Notes: generated by a model not told the origin, from the letters alone. DNA of 64,000 nt from an uncultured Clostridium sp. (GCA_900547475.1 URGW01000002.1:107991-171990); one strand, 5' to 3'; positions 32,180 to 40,801 are shown, numbered from the stretch's first letter. Program-made: numbers and translations.

Positions 32180-32983
32180 TTATTTTAAATTTTGAAAATT
32201 ATAAAAATGATTTACTGGACCTACACCTTTTCCAATATCAAAACTTTCTCTTATTGCTTCAGTTATATATTCCTTACTTAACTTCACTGCTTCAACTATG
32301 TCATATTCTAAAGCTAAATATGAAGTTATTGCAGAGGATAAAGTACATCCCGTTCCATGAGTATTTTTTCTATCTAATCTTTCTTGTTTATAAATCTCAA
32401 AAGTATCCTTACCTATTAATACATCAACAGCATCCCCTTGAAGATGTCCACCTTTCATCAATACATATTTAGGACCTAATTCTAATATTTTTTGTCCAAC
32501 TTCCCTCATATCATCAACAGTATTTATTTTCATTCCTACTATTTCTTCGGCCTCAAGGGTATTTGGCGTTATTATATATGCCATAGGTATAAGTTCTTCA
32601 ATTAAACTTTTCTTTGCTTCTGGTTTTAATAGTGAATATCCACTTTTAGATATCATAACCGGATCTACTACTAGATACTTAGGATTATATTTTTTTAAAG
32701 TATTAACTATTGTATTGATTATCTCTGGACTAGATACCATTCCTATTTTTACTGCTGCAGGCTTTATATCCTCAAATACAACTTCTATTTGCTTTTCAAT
32801 TATTTCTTTACTTAAATCTTCTACAAGAAATACCCCTTGTGTGTTTTGAGCTGTTATTGCAGTTATTACACTCATCCCATAAGTACCAATTGCACTAAAT
32901 GTTTTTAAATCAGCTTGTACACCTGCTCCTCCTGATGAATCTGAACCTGCTATTGTTAATGTTGGTGTTTTATAATTTCTCAT
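32180..32983 (-). CDS. thiD: HMP/HMP-phosphate kinase
   Basis: 267 residues, ribokinase fold. Converts HMP in two steps to HMP pyrophosphate. TLTIAGSDSSGGAGVQADLKTFSAIGTYG, VVDPVMISKSGY, YIITPNTLEAEEIVG and NTHGTGCTLSSAITSYLA are family motifs. The start is ATG 32983 after AAGGAGAAG; the longer reading would run back into the leader terminator. First gene after the TPP riboswitch. No de novo genes (thiC, thiG) follow, so the operon is of the salvage kind. Confidence 0.95.
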   Translation of the reverse strand: MRNYKTPTLTIAGSDSSGGAGVQADLKTFSAIGTYGMSVITAITAQNTQGVFLVEDLSKEIIEKQIEVVFEDIKPAAVKIGMVSSPEIINTIVNTLKKYNPKYLVVDPVMISKSGYSLLKPEAKKSLIEELIPMAYIITPNTLEAEEIVGMKINTVDDMREVGQKILELGPKYVLMKGGHLQGDAVDVLIGKDTFEIYKQERLDRKNTHGTGCTLSSAITSYLALEYDIVEAVKLSKEYITEAIRESFDIGKGVGPVNHFYNFQNLK

Positions 32984-33025
32984 TTTTCTTCTCCTTTGAA
33001 CTATTAAATTTAAATATATAAAAAA

Positions 33026-33054
33026 GCAGCTATACTCCACTGGAATATAACTGC
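33026..33054 (-). terminator. Leader terminator of the TPP riboswitch
   Basis: A 13-bp stem with two G-U pairs (33026-33038 with 33042-33054 region, ACT loop) followed by TTTTTT on the minus strand, 45 bp before thiD. Placed after the aptamer, it is the likely expression platform: TPP binding leads to termination. Confidence 0.8.
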
Positions 33055-33167
33055 ATGATTACAAATAATATATAAATATTTTTTTACAATATATTAATAT
33101 AAAACATTGGTCTTATAACAAAATTTTACATTAAAATTTGTAGGTTTATTTTAGATATACATTAATA

Positions 33168-33248
33168 AGCTTTCCTACGCTGGTATTATCCAGATCAGGT
33201 ACAAGGGTTAATAATAATTTATTTCTCAGCCTTATGGCACCCCTAGCA
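33168..33248 (-). ncRNA. TPP riboswitch (thi-box)
   Basis: On the minus strand: GGGGTGCC (33233-33245 region), CTGAGA, ACCCTTGTACCTGATCTGG, ATAATACCAGCGTAGGAAAG. These are the conserved helices and pyrimidine/pyrophosphate pockets of the TPP aptamer. Controls thiD-thiM-tenA-thiT-thiE-thiW. Confidence 0.97.
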
Positions 33249-33272
33249 TTTTTATTTAATTATTATACTTTA

Positions 33273-33300
33273 ATTATATTACTTCTTAATTTATTGTCAA
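33273..33300 (-). promoter_or_regulatory. Promoter of the thiamin operon
   Basis: TTGACA (33295-33300), 16-bp spacer, TATAAT (33273-33278); transcription would start just before the TPP aptamer. Confidence 0.75.
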
Positions 33301-33342
33301 TATTTCCTAAAATTTTCTCTTTTTTATTTCTTTAAATTATGT

Positions 33343-33371
33343 TTGCACTTTATTAAGTTATTTATTATTAT
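33343..33371 (+). promoter_or_regulatory. Probable promoter of the HAD phosphatase gene
   Basis: TTGCAC (33343-33348), 17-bp spacer, TATTAT (33366-33371) on the plus strand, with GGAGG at 33408-33412 before the start. Confidence 0.5.
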
Positions 33372-33418
33372 ATATATTAATATCTACATATACTAATAAA
33401 AAATAAGGAGGTTTTTTG

Positions 33419-34147
33419 ATGTCAAGAAGAGCAGCATTTTTTGATATAGATGGAACAATATATAGAGAAGGACTTATTACTGAAGTATTTAAAAAAATAA
33501 TTAAATATGATTTAGTTGACGAAAATAAGTGGTTTAAAGAAGTAAAGCCTGCTTATATTAATTGGGATAAAAGACAAGGTGATTATGATACTTATCTTTT
33601 AAAAATGGTTGATGTATATATAGAAGCTATTAAAGGATTAGATAAATATCATATAGATTATATTGCTAAAAAGGTTATTGAACAAAAAGGAGACAGAGTC
33701 TATACATTTTCAAGAGAAAGAATTAAATGGCATAAAGATAATGGAGATATTGTTATTGCTATTTCAGGTTCTCCTATAGAACTAGTTAGAGAAATGTCAT
33801 TAAAATATCATATGGATGACTATAGGGGGACAATATATGAACTAGATAAAGATAATAAATATAATGGATATATTACTCCTATGTGGGATTCTGAAAGTAA
33901 AAAGAAGGCTATTAAAGAATTATGTGAAAAGTATGATATCGACTTAAGTAAAAGCTACGCTTATGGTGATACTGCTGGTGATTTTACAATGTTTAAGTCT
34001 GTTGGAATACCTTATGCTATGAATCCAACAAGAGAACTTATAACAAAAATTATGGATGATGAAGAATTAAAAAAGAAAATTAATATTATTGTTGAAAGAA
34101 AAGATGTAACTTATCAACTTGATGTAAACTGTCTAAACCTTTTATAA
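33419..34147 (+). CDS. HAD-IB family phosphatase
   Basis: 242 residues. Haloacid dehalogenase fold: motif I FFDIDGTIYREG (nucleophile Asp), motif II VIAISGSP, motif III/IV SYAYGDTAGDFTMFKSVG. The helical cap between about 30 and 90 and the ISGSP/YGDTxGD pattern place it near the SerB-like IB subfamily, whose members act on phosphoserine, phospholipid head groups or similar; the substrate cannot be named. Start ATG at 33419, 7 nt after GGAGG; an in-frame TTG directly before is not needed. Divergent from the thi operon. Confidence 0.85.
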   Translation: MSRRAAFFDIDGTIYREGLITEVFKKIIKYDLVDENKWFKEVKPAYINWDKRQGDYDTYLLKMVDVYIEAIKGLDKYHIDYIAKKVIEQKGDRVYTFSRERIKWHKDNGDIVIAISGSPIELVREMSLKYHMDDYRGTIYELDKDNKYNGYITPMWDSESKKKAIKELCEKYDIDLSKSYAYGDTAGDFTMFKSVGIPYAMNPTRELITKIMDDEELKKKINIIVERKDVTYQLDVNCLNLL

Positions 34148-34168
34148 AATTAATAATTAAATTTAATT

Positions 34169-34190
34169 AGGAACTCAATAACGAGTTCCT
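34169..34190 (+). terminator. Terminator of the HAD gene
   Basis: AGGAACTC / GAGTTCCT, 8-bp stem with 6-nt loop, followed by an A-rich then TATTCTATTT stretch; downstream T-run weak, so efficiency is doubtful. Confidence 0.5.
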
Positions 34191-34322
34191 AAAAATATAT
34201 TCTATTTAGTTCTATAGTATTTTCATTTAAAGGAAATAACTCTCTAAAATTTTAAAAAGTTATTTTATCTCTTAAGTTCTTTAATCAATTATACTACTTT
34301 ATTTTAAAGTTAAAAGTAAAAT

Positions 34323-34445
34323 TTATTTTAATTTTCTTTCATTAAATTCCTTTTCTTCATTATAACTCTTTAATCCTTCAAATGTTGGATTGATACCTAA
34401 TTTAAAACATTTCTCCACATAAGCTTTTAAAACATAAATACTCAT
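34323..34445 (-). CDS. Small hypothetical protein (40 residues)
   Basis: MSIYVLKAYVEKCFKLGINP then TFEGLKSYNEEKEFNERKLK, start ATG at 34443-34445 preceded by AAGAGGTG (8-10 nt), stop TAA at 34323. Codon use is like that of the neighbours, and the sequence is amphipathic helical with a charged end. Not recognised. It lies alone on the minus strand in the 418-bp gap between the HAD gene and the exonuclease gene; nothing else is seen in the gap. Confidence 0.55.
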   Translation of the reverse strand: MSIYVLKAYVEKCFKLGINPTFEGLKSYNEEKEFNERKLK

Positions 34446-34565
34446 TTATTTAACACCTCTTTTTAAGACTTTTTTATTGATTTATGTTTTAATATATGTA
34501 ATAAGAGTTATGTAAATTACTAAAAATAATAAAAATAATAAAAAAATTTAATTTGTAGGTGAAAA

Positions 34566-35315
34566 ATGAACTATATAATTTTTGATTTAGAATATAATCA
34601 GCAACACCCTGATGATATTAATCCATCAGGGCTTAAACCGCCACTATTATTTGAAATAATTCAAATTGGAGCAATAAAAATGTCTAAAGAGTTAAAACCA
34701 ACTTCTGTATTTAATTCTTTAGTTAAACCTAATATACACTTAAAACTTCATCCTTATGTAGAAAACCTAACTAAAATTAATATGGATGATTTAAATAAAT
34801 CTCCAAACTTTAAATCTGTTTATATTGATTTTATTAATTTTATTGGCAAAGAAGAAAATATTCTTGTTGTATGGGGTAGTTCTGATATAAAAGAGTTAAT
34901 TAAAAATATAGAATTTTATAATCTTGATGCCTCTGAAATTTCAAATAAATATATAGATATTCAAAGCTATGCTAGCAAACTATTTAAACTACCTAAGAGC
35001 CAAAAAATAAGCTTAAAAAACGCTGTAGAAGCTCTTAATATATCTGTTGAAGGTGACTTTCATGATGCATTTTTTGATGCTCACTATACTGCTGAAGTTT
35101 TTAAATCTATTTATACAAAAAAACTTTCTCCAAGTACCTTTATTAAAAGTACCGAAAAAAGACCTAAAGTAAAAAAAGAAAAACTTGATTCTCAAGCTTT
35201 AATAAAAGAATTTGAAAAAATTTATAATCGTAAAATGTCTAAAGAAGAAGTTAAAATGATTAGATTAGCATATTTTATGGGTAAAACTAAACAATTTATT
35301 TTAAATGATGAATAA
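34566..35315 (+). CDS. DEDDh 3'-5' exonuclease, DnaQ/KapD-like
   Basis: 249 residues. Exo I IIFDLEYNQ (D-x-E), Exo II region VVWGSSDIKELIKN, Exo III HDAFFDAHYTAEVF (H-x4-D), i.e. the DEDDh set. A C-terminal extension (about 190-249), Lys-rich and then helical, is not part of the nuclease core. Probably acts on RNA or DNA 3' ends; related clostridial and bacillar proteins are annotated as sporulation inhibitor KapD-type or generic exonucleases. Followed at 46 bp by a NERD-like membrane protein. Confidence 0.85.
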   Translation: MNYIIFDLEYNQQHPDDINPSGLKPPLLFEIIQIGAIKMSKELKPTSVFNSLVKPNIHLKLHPYVENLTKINMDDLNKSPNFKSVYIDFINFIGKEENILVVWGSSDIKELIKNIEFYNLDASEISNKYIDIQSYASKLFKLPKSQKISLKNAVEALNISVEGDFHDAFFDAHYTAEVFKSIYTKKLSPSTFIKSTEKRPKVKKEKLDSQALIKEFEKIYNRKMSKEEVKMIRLAYFMGKTKQFILNDE

Positions 35316-35360
35316 TTTTCCAACTAATTAGGTAACCTAATACTAAAGGAGGCTACGTCA

Positions 35361-36284
35361 ATGTTGCTTGTTTTAGTAAATATTATTTGGATACTTATAA
35401 AATTAATATTTTATATGCTATATTTTTTAATTAAAGCAATCCTTAAAACATTTGTTTTTATTTTAAAAAAACCATTTTTAAGATTTACATTTTTAATTAT
35501 TAGCATTGGTTGCTTACTTCATATTAACTTTAATATACTAGCCACTATATATTTTATTTATTTAATGCATTTATTTGCAATAAGATTTAATATTTATAAT
35601 AAAATTTATACTGACTTAAATTATATTTATAACAAAATCCGTAATTTTTATAAGGTTTCAAGATGCTTAAAATCATTAAAAAATGATGGTATTATATTAA
35701 ATAACATATATTTAGAAAGTAACAATGATGATTGTTGTTCTATAGATGAGCTAGTAATTACTAATGGTGGTGTTTTTGCTATTAAAACATTAAATTATCC
35801 TTATGATGATTATACTGAATTTAATGTCTCTAAGATACTATCCTTAAATTATATTAAATCCAAAAATGATAAAATAATAGACCTTAGCTTGATAAATTCT
35901 ATATCTGAAGAGTGCTTGCAATGCTATAATATTTTGCAAGACATCTTATCTTGTGACATACCAATAACTAATATTATTGCTATTCCACAAGAAAATTGCG
36001 TGGTAAAAGAAGGCTATTCATTAGACACTCCAATTGTAACTGCTAAGGATTTACCTTATTATATAAAAAATAAAATAAATAAAAATGTTAATTACTCACC
36101 ATTATTAATAAAAGAAGATTTATTAGAAAATAAACTTTGGACTTTTGATATAGCTATTTCAAGACTTCAAAACTTTCTTAATCATAGTAAAGTAATTATA
36201 TTGTTTTTTACTGTATTTCTAAGTATATATTATGTGTATATAACTTTTATATCTTATATATTTTTTAAAATAATTACATTATAG
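35361..36284 (+). CDS. Membrane protein with NERD-like nuclease-related domain
   Basis: 307 residues. Long hydrophobic N-terminus with two to three TM helices (about 3-85), then a cytosolic part where CSIDELVITNGGVFAIKTLNY (about 130-150) resembles the NERD core (E-x-D-x-V...G-x-F-x-I-E-x-K). The usual catalytic Glu of the I-E-x-K element is replaced by Lys-Thr (AIKTLNY), so nuclease activity is doubtful. A final TM helix spans about 272-295. Strong GGAGG ribosome site. Possibly in an operon with the exonuclease upstream. Confidence 0.65.
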   Translation: MLLVLVNIIWILIKLIFYMLYFLIKAILKTFVFILKKPFLRFTFLIISIGCLLHINFNILATIYFIYLMHLFAIRFNIYNKIYTDLNYIYNKIRNFYKVSRCLKSLKNDGIILNNIYLESNNDDCCSIDELVITNGGVFAIKTLNYPYDDYTEFNVSKILSLNYIKSKNDKIIDLSLINSISEECLQCYNILQDILSCDIPITNIIAIPQENCVVKEGYSLDTPIVTAKDLPYYIKNKINKNVNYSPLLIKEDLLENKLWTFDIAISRLQNFLNHSKVIILFFTVFLSIYYVYITFISYIFFKIITL

Positions 36285-36300
36285 GAAATATAAAAAAAAT

Positions 36301-36338
36301 AACTAACCAAGATATCCTTAAAGATATCTTGGTTAGTT
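36301..36338. terminator. Bidirectional terminator
   Basis: A 16-bp perfect stem (AACTAACCAAGATATC / GATATCTTGGTTAGTT) with a 6-nt loop, A-run before and T-rich run after, between convergent genes at 36284 (+) and 36359 (-). Confidence 0.9.
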
Positions 36339-36358
36339 ACTTTTATTTTATAGTTTAT

Positions 36359-36511
36359 CTATCCTAGCATTTCATACTTATCCATATTAGTTTGCTTTAC
36401 AATTTTATTATAAACAACCTTTATATCATCTGCATTATTATCAAAAGCTAATGCTTCTACTAATGCATCTAAAATAACAATTACTTCCTTTTCATCTAGT
36501 TTTATATCCAT
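36359..36511 (-). CDS. Small hypothetical protein (50 residues)
   Basis: MDIKLDEKEVIVILDALVEA... then MDKYEMLG: an acidic, helical small protein with no Cys and no TM. ATG 36511 is preceded by GGAGGAG at good spacing; a longer reading from 36550 overlaps pepF and lacks a site. It follows pepF by about 22 bp, likely co-transcribed, and ends at the bidirectional terminator. Function unknown. Confidence 0.65.
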   Translation of the reverse strand: MDIKLDEKEVIVILDALVEALAFDNNADDIKVVYNKIVKQTNMDKYEMLG

Positions 36512-36533
36512 AATTCTCCTCCATACCTTAATA

Positions 36534-38306
36534 TTATTTACTAAGTTCAATAAATTTCTCTATATCTTCTTCTATAGTCTTTAATGAATTTCTCCAAAAT
36601 TCCTTATTATGAATATCTATACCAACTTCTTTTGTTATATCTGCAATTTTATTTTTCCCAGTAATAGATAAAAGTCTTTCATATTCACTTGTAAAGCTAT
36701 CACCTTTATTTAAATATTCAGCATATAATCCTTTTGCAAATAATAACCCAAAAGCATAAGGGAAATTGTAATAATTATAATCTGCGTCATAATAATGTGG
36801 CTTCCATGCCCACATATAAGGATGTAGATATTCTGAATCTAAACCATCCCCATAGGCTTCTCTTTGTGCTTTTAACATTAATTCTTTAATTTGCTCAACT
36901 GTTAATGCACTTTCTTTTCTTGCTTCAAAAACTGACTTTTCAAATAAAAATCTTGAATAAATATCTACTATTACTTGTGTACAATCACAAATTTCAGCTT
37001 CTAATATAGCTAAAGCTTCATCCTTATCAGCCTCTTTAATTGCTGCTTTTTTTATTATAGTTTCACAGAATGTAGATGCTGTCTCAGCTATAGGCATTGG
37101 GTAATCAGAGTTAAGTATTGTTTCATTTTTTAAGCATTCTCCATGGAATCCATGTCCAAGTTCATGTGCCATAGTGACTACATCACCAAAGCTACCGCCA
37201 TAATTTAGCAATATTCTACTTTCCCCTATAAAATGAAGTCCAGCACAAAATGCTCCTCCAACTTTCCCTTCTCTCGGTTCTACATCTATCCAATTATTAT
37301 CTATAGCCTTTTGTGCAAAATCACCTAAATTATCACTAAATGTTCTAAAGTTTTTAACTACAAATTTTGCTCCCTCATCATATGTAAATTTCATATCAGC
37401 ATTTGATACTGGAGCATATAAGTCATAAAAAGGTAATCCATTTTTATGTCCTAACATTTCTGCTTTTCTTCTTAAATACTTTCTAAAAACAGGTAAGCTT
37501 TCTTTCATAGCATCTAACATTGCATTTAATGATTCTTCATCCATTCTTGAATCCAATAAAGTTTTTTCTAAAGGCGACTTATATCCTCTAAAGTCACAAA
37601 CTGTTAATACTTCTCCCTTTATTCCATTAAGAGCAGCTGCAACCCCTTCTTCTACCTTCTTATAAGATGCTATTTCTGCCTCATAAGCTTTTTTTCTTAC
37701 TTTCTCTGATTTAGCTTCTGCCATATTTAATACTACTGTTAATGGATATTCTTTCACTTCATCATTTTCTTTAATTTCAACCATTAATGATGATATTAAA
37801 TTATCCTTAAGCTTACTCCAAGCATTAGAACCTGTATTTTTCATATTTGCAATGATACTTTCCTCTTTATCACTTAGTAAATATTTGCTTTGTTCTACAA
37901 TGCTTTTTAATATATATTCATGAGCCTTAAGTAACTCTGATTTTTCAATTATACACTCAATATTATCAATATTACTTATATATCTTTCTATCTTAGTTGA
38001 AGCCTCAACTATATGAGTTAACTTCTTTTCAAATATATCAGAATATCTTAATGCTTCTGTATCTTTTGTATTAACACTAATGCTTAATTGTATAAAGGCA
38101 CCTATTTTACTAATTAATTCAGTTAACTTTGAATATCTCTTTATATACTCCTCTAACTTTACTAATATATCATTATTATCTTTTATAGTCTCATTAGCCC
38201 ACTCATTAACTTCGTTAATTTTACTTGTAAGTTTATCCATATCAATTTTAAATTCTTCACTTTCAAATGATGGATATAATTCTTTCAAGCTCCAATTCAA
38301 ATTCAT
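36534..38306 (-). CDS. pepF: Oligoendopeptidase F, M3B metallopeptidase
   Basis: 590 residues. Zinc motif VTMAHELGHGFHGECL (HExxH plus the later Glu in PIAETASTFCETI), N-terminal helical region SLKELYPSFES. Cleaves short cytosolic peptides. Start ATG 38306 follows AGAGGAGG; the 33 upstream in-frame residues are hydrophobic noise without a ribosome site. Confidence 0.95.
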   Translation of the reverse strand: MNLNWSLKELYPSFESEEFKIDMDKLTSKINEVNEWANETIKDNNDILVKLEEYIKRYSKLTELISKIGAFIQLSISVNTKDTEALRYSDIFEKKLTHIVEASTKIERYISNIDNIECIIEKSELLKAHEYILKSIVEQSKYLLSDKEESIIANMKNTGSNAWSKLKDNLISSLMVEIKENDEVKEYPLTVVLNMAEAKSEKVRKKAYEAEIASYKKVEEGVAAALNGIKGEVLTVCDFRGYKSPLEKTLLDSRMDEESLNAMLDAMKESLPVFRKYLRRKAEMLGHKNGLPFYDLYAPVSNADMKFTYDEGAKFVVKNFRTFSDNLGDFAQKAIDNNWIDVEPREGKVGGAFCAGLHFIGESRILLNYGGSFGDVVTMAHELGHGFHGECLKNETILNSDYPMPIAETASTFCETIIKKAAIKEADKDEALAILEAEICDCTQVIVDIYSRFLFEKSVFEARKESALTVEQIKELMLKAQREAYGDGLDSEYLHPYMWAWKPHYYDADYNYYNFPYAFGLLFAKGLYAEYLNKGDSFTSEYERLLSITGKNKIADITKEVGIDIHNKEFWRNSLKTIEEDIEKFIELSK

Positions 38307-38437
38307 TATAATCCTCCTCTTATTTTTACAAATTCTTATTATAATTATATACTTTGTTGAAAATAATTCCAATAAACATATAAAAAAAAGTAAAATAAGT
38401 TGCAAAATTTACAATTTATTTCACTTTTATTAAATTT

Positions 38438-39166
38438 CTATTTTCTAACTCGCACCTGAAGCTTTTCTATCCATCCTTTATTATACTTCAATGAAATATA
38501 ACCTATTATACTTATAATTAATGCTCCAACTGCATCTACGAATAAATCTATCATAGTATCCGTTAAAGCAGCTCTTCCTATTAATTGTGTACCATCTTCC
38601 AAAGCAAACTTTTGCATATTAAGACCTAACAAACCATCAAAAGTGAATTCATAAAATTCCCAAACAACTCCTAAAGTCACTGCAAAACAAAATGAAAATA
38701 ATGCTACAAACAAAGGACTTAAATTCATAGGAACCTCTTCAGTATTATTTAATAAAGTTACAATTGAAAAGCCTAATGCTCCTATCATGGCTCCACTAAA
38801 TGTATGTAAAATATTATCCCAATTTGGAACATTATAATAAAAACTCTTTACTTCTCCTAAATATATTGCAGAATATAAGAATATAGTGTATAAAATTAAC
38901 ATATTTGATGGTATTTCAATTTTTAACTTATGTTCTAACATTCCTGGCAATAACATTGCAACTACCCCTAAAATACATTGAGACAACATTAAAGCATAAT
39001 CACTTTTTATACGAATAAATGGCTCATTAGGATCTGCAACTGTTGGTGCTTTATTGATTGCAAAAACTAAAAATACAATTGTAGAAACTAATGTTATTAT
39101 CACAAAATAACTTAAAATTTTCTGCCAATTAATTTTATTTTTCTTCACATGCTTTCTCTCCTTCAT
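38438..39166 (-). CDS. Multi-pass membrane protein, YjdF/DUF2238-like
   Basis: 242 residues, about six to seven TM helices. Conserved-looking charged points inside the membrane: WDNILHTFSGAMIGALGF and GVVWEFYEFTFDGLLG, then DTMIDLFVDAVGALI. These H-x2-G / W-E-x2-E-F / D-x3-D patterns are like those of the YjdF/DUF2238 membrane family. Function unknown. Monocistronic. Confidence 0.65.
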   Translation of the reverse strand: MKERKHVKKNKINWQKILSYFVIITLVSTIVFLVFAINKAPTVADPNEPFIRIKSDYALMLSQCILGVVAMLLPGMLEHKLKIEIPSNMLILYTIFLYSAIYLGEVKSFYYNVPNWDNILHTFSGAMIGALGFSIVTLLNNTEEVPMNLSPLFVALFSFCFAVTLGVVWEFYEFTFDGLLGLNMQKFALEDGTQLIGRAALTDTMIDLFVDAVGALIISIIGYISLKYNKGWIEKLQVRVRK

Positions 39167-39351
39167 TTAAAATTTATAAATATTAACTTGTATTAGTTCA
39201 AATTATAATTCTATAATAAATATTAGTAAAAGTAAAATACTATGTGAAACTTATCTATATTTTATATATATTTTTTATTTTTTTAATATATATATATTTA
39301 CATCTCCAATATTTTATTATATTATTAATAACATAAATATTAACAAGCATT

Positions 39352-39694
39352 GATGGAGAGAGTAATTTTAACAATATCTTTAAGCGAATAAGGGATGGTG
39401 TAAGCCTTATAAGATTAGTTTTAATGAAAAACACTCCTGAGCTTCTAACCGAACAGTTGAGATTTTAAAAGGAAACATCTTTTCCCTACATCAAAGATGT
39501 AAGTTCGATTTGCCAAATTAAAATTTGGAATCTCACTTATCTCACTTAGTAGACTTAGACGGGACCCTACCGTTAAAATGGGACAGTCTTAAATTTATAT
39601 TTAAATTTAGCACTGATAAAGAGGCTTTTATGCAAATTAGGTGGTACCGCGGAATTTACCTTTCGTCCTATATTTTAGGATGAAAGGTTTTTTT
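39352..39694 (+). ncRNA. T-box leader of asnA, Asn specifier, carrying a repeat insertion
   Basis: Stem I base GGAG (39355-39358) pairs with CTCC (39434-39437); AGAGAG follows the 5' arm, GGGATGGTGTAAGCC forms the distal part, and AAC (39430-39432) then A sits just before the closing arm, the specifier position: an Asn codon. Further on, AGTAGACTTAGACGGG..CCGTTA (stem III region) and TTAGGTGGTACCGCGG (T-box, about 39637-39652) precede a 12-bp terminator (39659-39670 with 39676-39687) and T7. Uncharged tRNA-Asn would stabilise the antiterminator and switch asnA on. Between stem I and stem III lies extra sequence including a 42-nt dispersed repeat. Rest of 39167-39351: AT-rich, no gene seen. 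Confidence 0.95.
39499..39540 (+). repeat. Dispersed 42-nt hairpin repeat, copy B
   Basis: Same unit as 28372-28413 (41/42 identical), lying between stem I and stem III of the asnA T-box leader, in the sense direction. All three paired segments are kept; the only change is in the loop. It would form an independent extra hairpin in the leader RNA. Confidence 0.85.
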
Positions 39695-39716
39695 ATATTA
39701 TTTAGGGGGTTGTTTT

Positions 39717-40742
39717 ATGACAAAAGAATTAAAATCTAAAGTTTTCATACCTGAAAACTACAAATCAAACTTATCATTAATAGAAACAGAAATAGCAATT
39801 AAAAAAGTTAAAGACTTTTTTGAAACTAAACTTGCTGAAACTTTAAATTTAACAAGAGTTTCTGCTCCATTATTCCTTGAAAATAGCTCTGGCTTAAATG
39901 ATAATTTAAATGGAGTAGAAAGACCTGTAAGCTTTGATATGTTAGCAATTGAAGATAGTAATATAGAAATTGTTCACTCATTAGCAAAGTGGAAAAGATT
40001 CGCTCTTCATAGATACAAATTTGAAGCTGGCTCTGGTTTATATACAGATATGAATGCAATTAGAAGAGATGAGGAATTAGATAATATACACTCTATTTAT
40101 GTTGACCAATGGGATTGGGAAAAAGTCATTACTAAAGAAGATAGAAATATAGATACTTTAAAAGATACAGTTAGAAAAATATTTTCTGTATTCAAATCAA
40201 CAGAAGATTTTGTTTCTAGTGAATATCCATCTATTGAAAGGATTTTACCTAAGGATATTACCTTTGTTACATCACAAGAATTAGAAGATATGTACCCTTC
40301 TCTAACATCTAAAGAAAGGGAAAATGCTATTACTAAGAAGCATAAAGCTGTATTTATATTAGGCATTGGAGATGAGTTAAAATCTGGCGAAAAGCATGAT
40401 GGAAGAAGTCCTGACTATGATGACTGGAAACTTAATGGAGATATTTTATTTTACGATCCATTATTTGATTCTGCTATAGAACTTTCTTCTATGGGTATTA
40501 GAGTTGATAAAACGGCCTTAGAATATCAATTACAGAAATCTAGATGTGAAGACAGACGTAACCTTCCATTCCATAAAGCATTATTAGAAGATAAACTTCC
40601 TTTAACTATGGGTGGTGGAATTGGTCAATCAAGAATCTGTATGTTCTTTTTAAGAAAAGCTCACATAGGTGAAGTACAAGCTTCTATTTGGGATGAATAT
40701 ACTCATAAACAATGTGAAGCTGCAAATATTGAGCTATTATAA
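39717..40742 (+). CDS. asnA: Aspartate-ammonia ligase (asparagine synthetase A)
   Basis: 341 residues, class II aaRS-like fold. Makes asparagine from aspartate, ammonia and ATP. Motifs: VSAPLFLENSSGLNDNLNGVERPVSFD, VHSLAKWKRFALHRY, GLYTDMNAIRRDEELDNIHSIYVDQWDWEKV, and TMGGGIGQSRICMF. Length is normal. Control by an Asn T-box fits its product exactly. Confidence 0.97.
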   Translation: MTKELKSKVFIPENYKSNLSLIETEIAIKKVKDFFETKLAETLNLTRVSAPLFLENSSGLNDNLNGVERPVSFDMLAIEDSNIEIVHSLAKWKRFALHRYKFEAGSGLYTDMNAIRRDEELDNIHSIYVDQWDWEKVITKEDRNIDTLKDTVRKIFSVFKSTEDFVSSEYPSIERILPKDITFVTSQELEDMYPSLTSKERENAITKKHKAVFILGIGDELKSGEKHDGRSPDYDDWKLNGDILFYDPLFDSAIELSSMGIRVDKTALEYQLQKSRCEDRRNLPFHKALLEDKLPLTMGGGIGQSRICMFFLRKAHIGEVQASIWDEYTHKQCEAANIELL

Positions 40743-40767
40743 AATTTATATAATTTTTTAATACTAC

Positions 40768-40801
40768 AAACCACAATAATTATAATAAATTATTGTGGTT
40801 T
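40768..40801 (+). terminator. Terminator of asnA
   Basis: A 13-bp stem (40768-40780 with 40789-40801) followed by TTTTTTTG, about 25 bp past the stop codon. Confidence 0.9.

Noticed and set aside
38306..38405. N-terminal membrane extension of PepF
   Set aside because: The ribosome site AGGAGG lies just before ATG 38306 and PepF is cytosolic; the upstream residues are untranslated leader.
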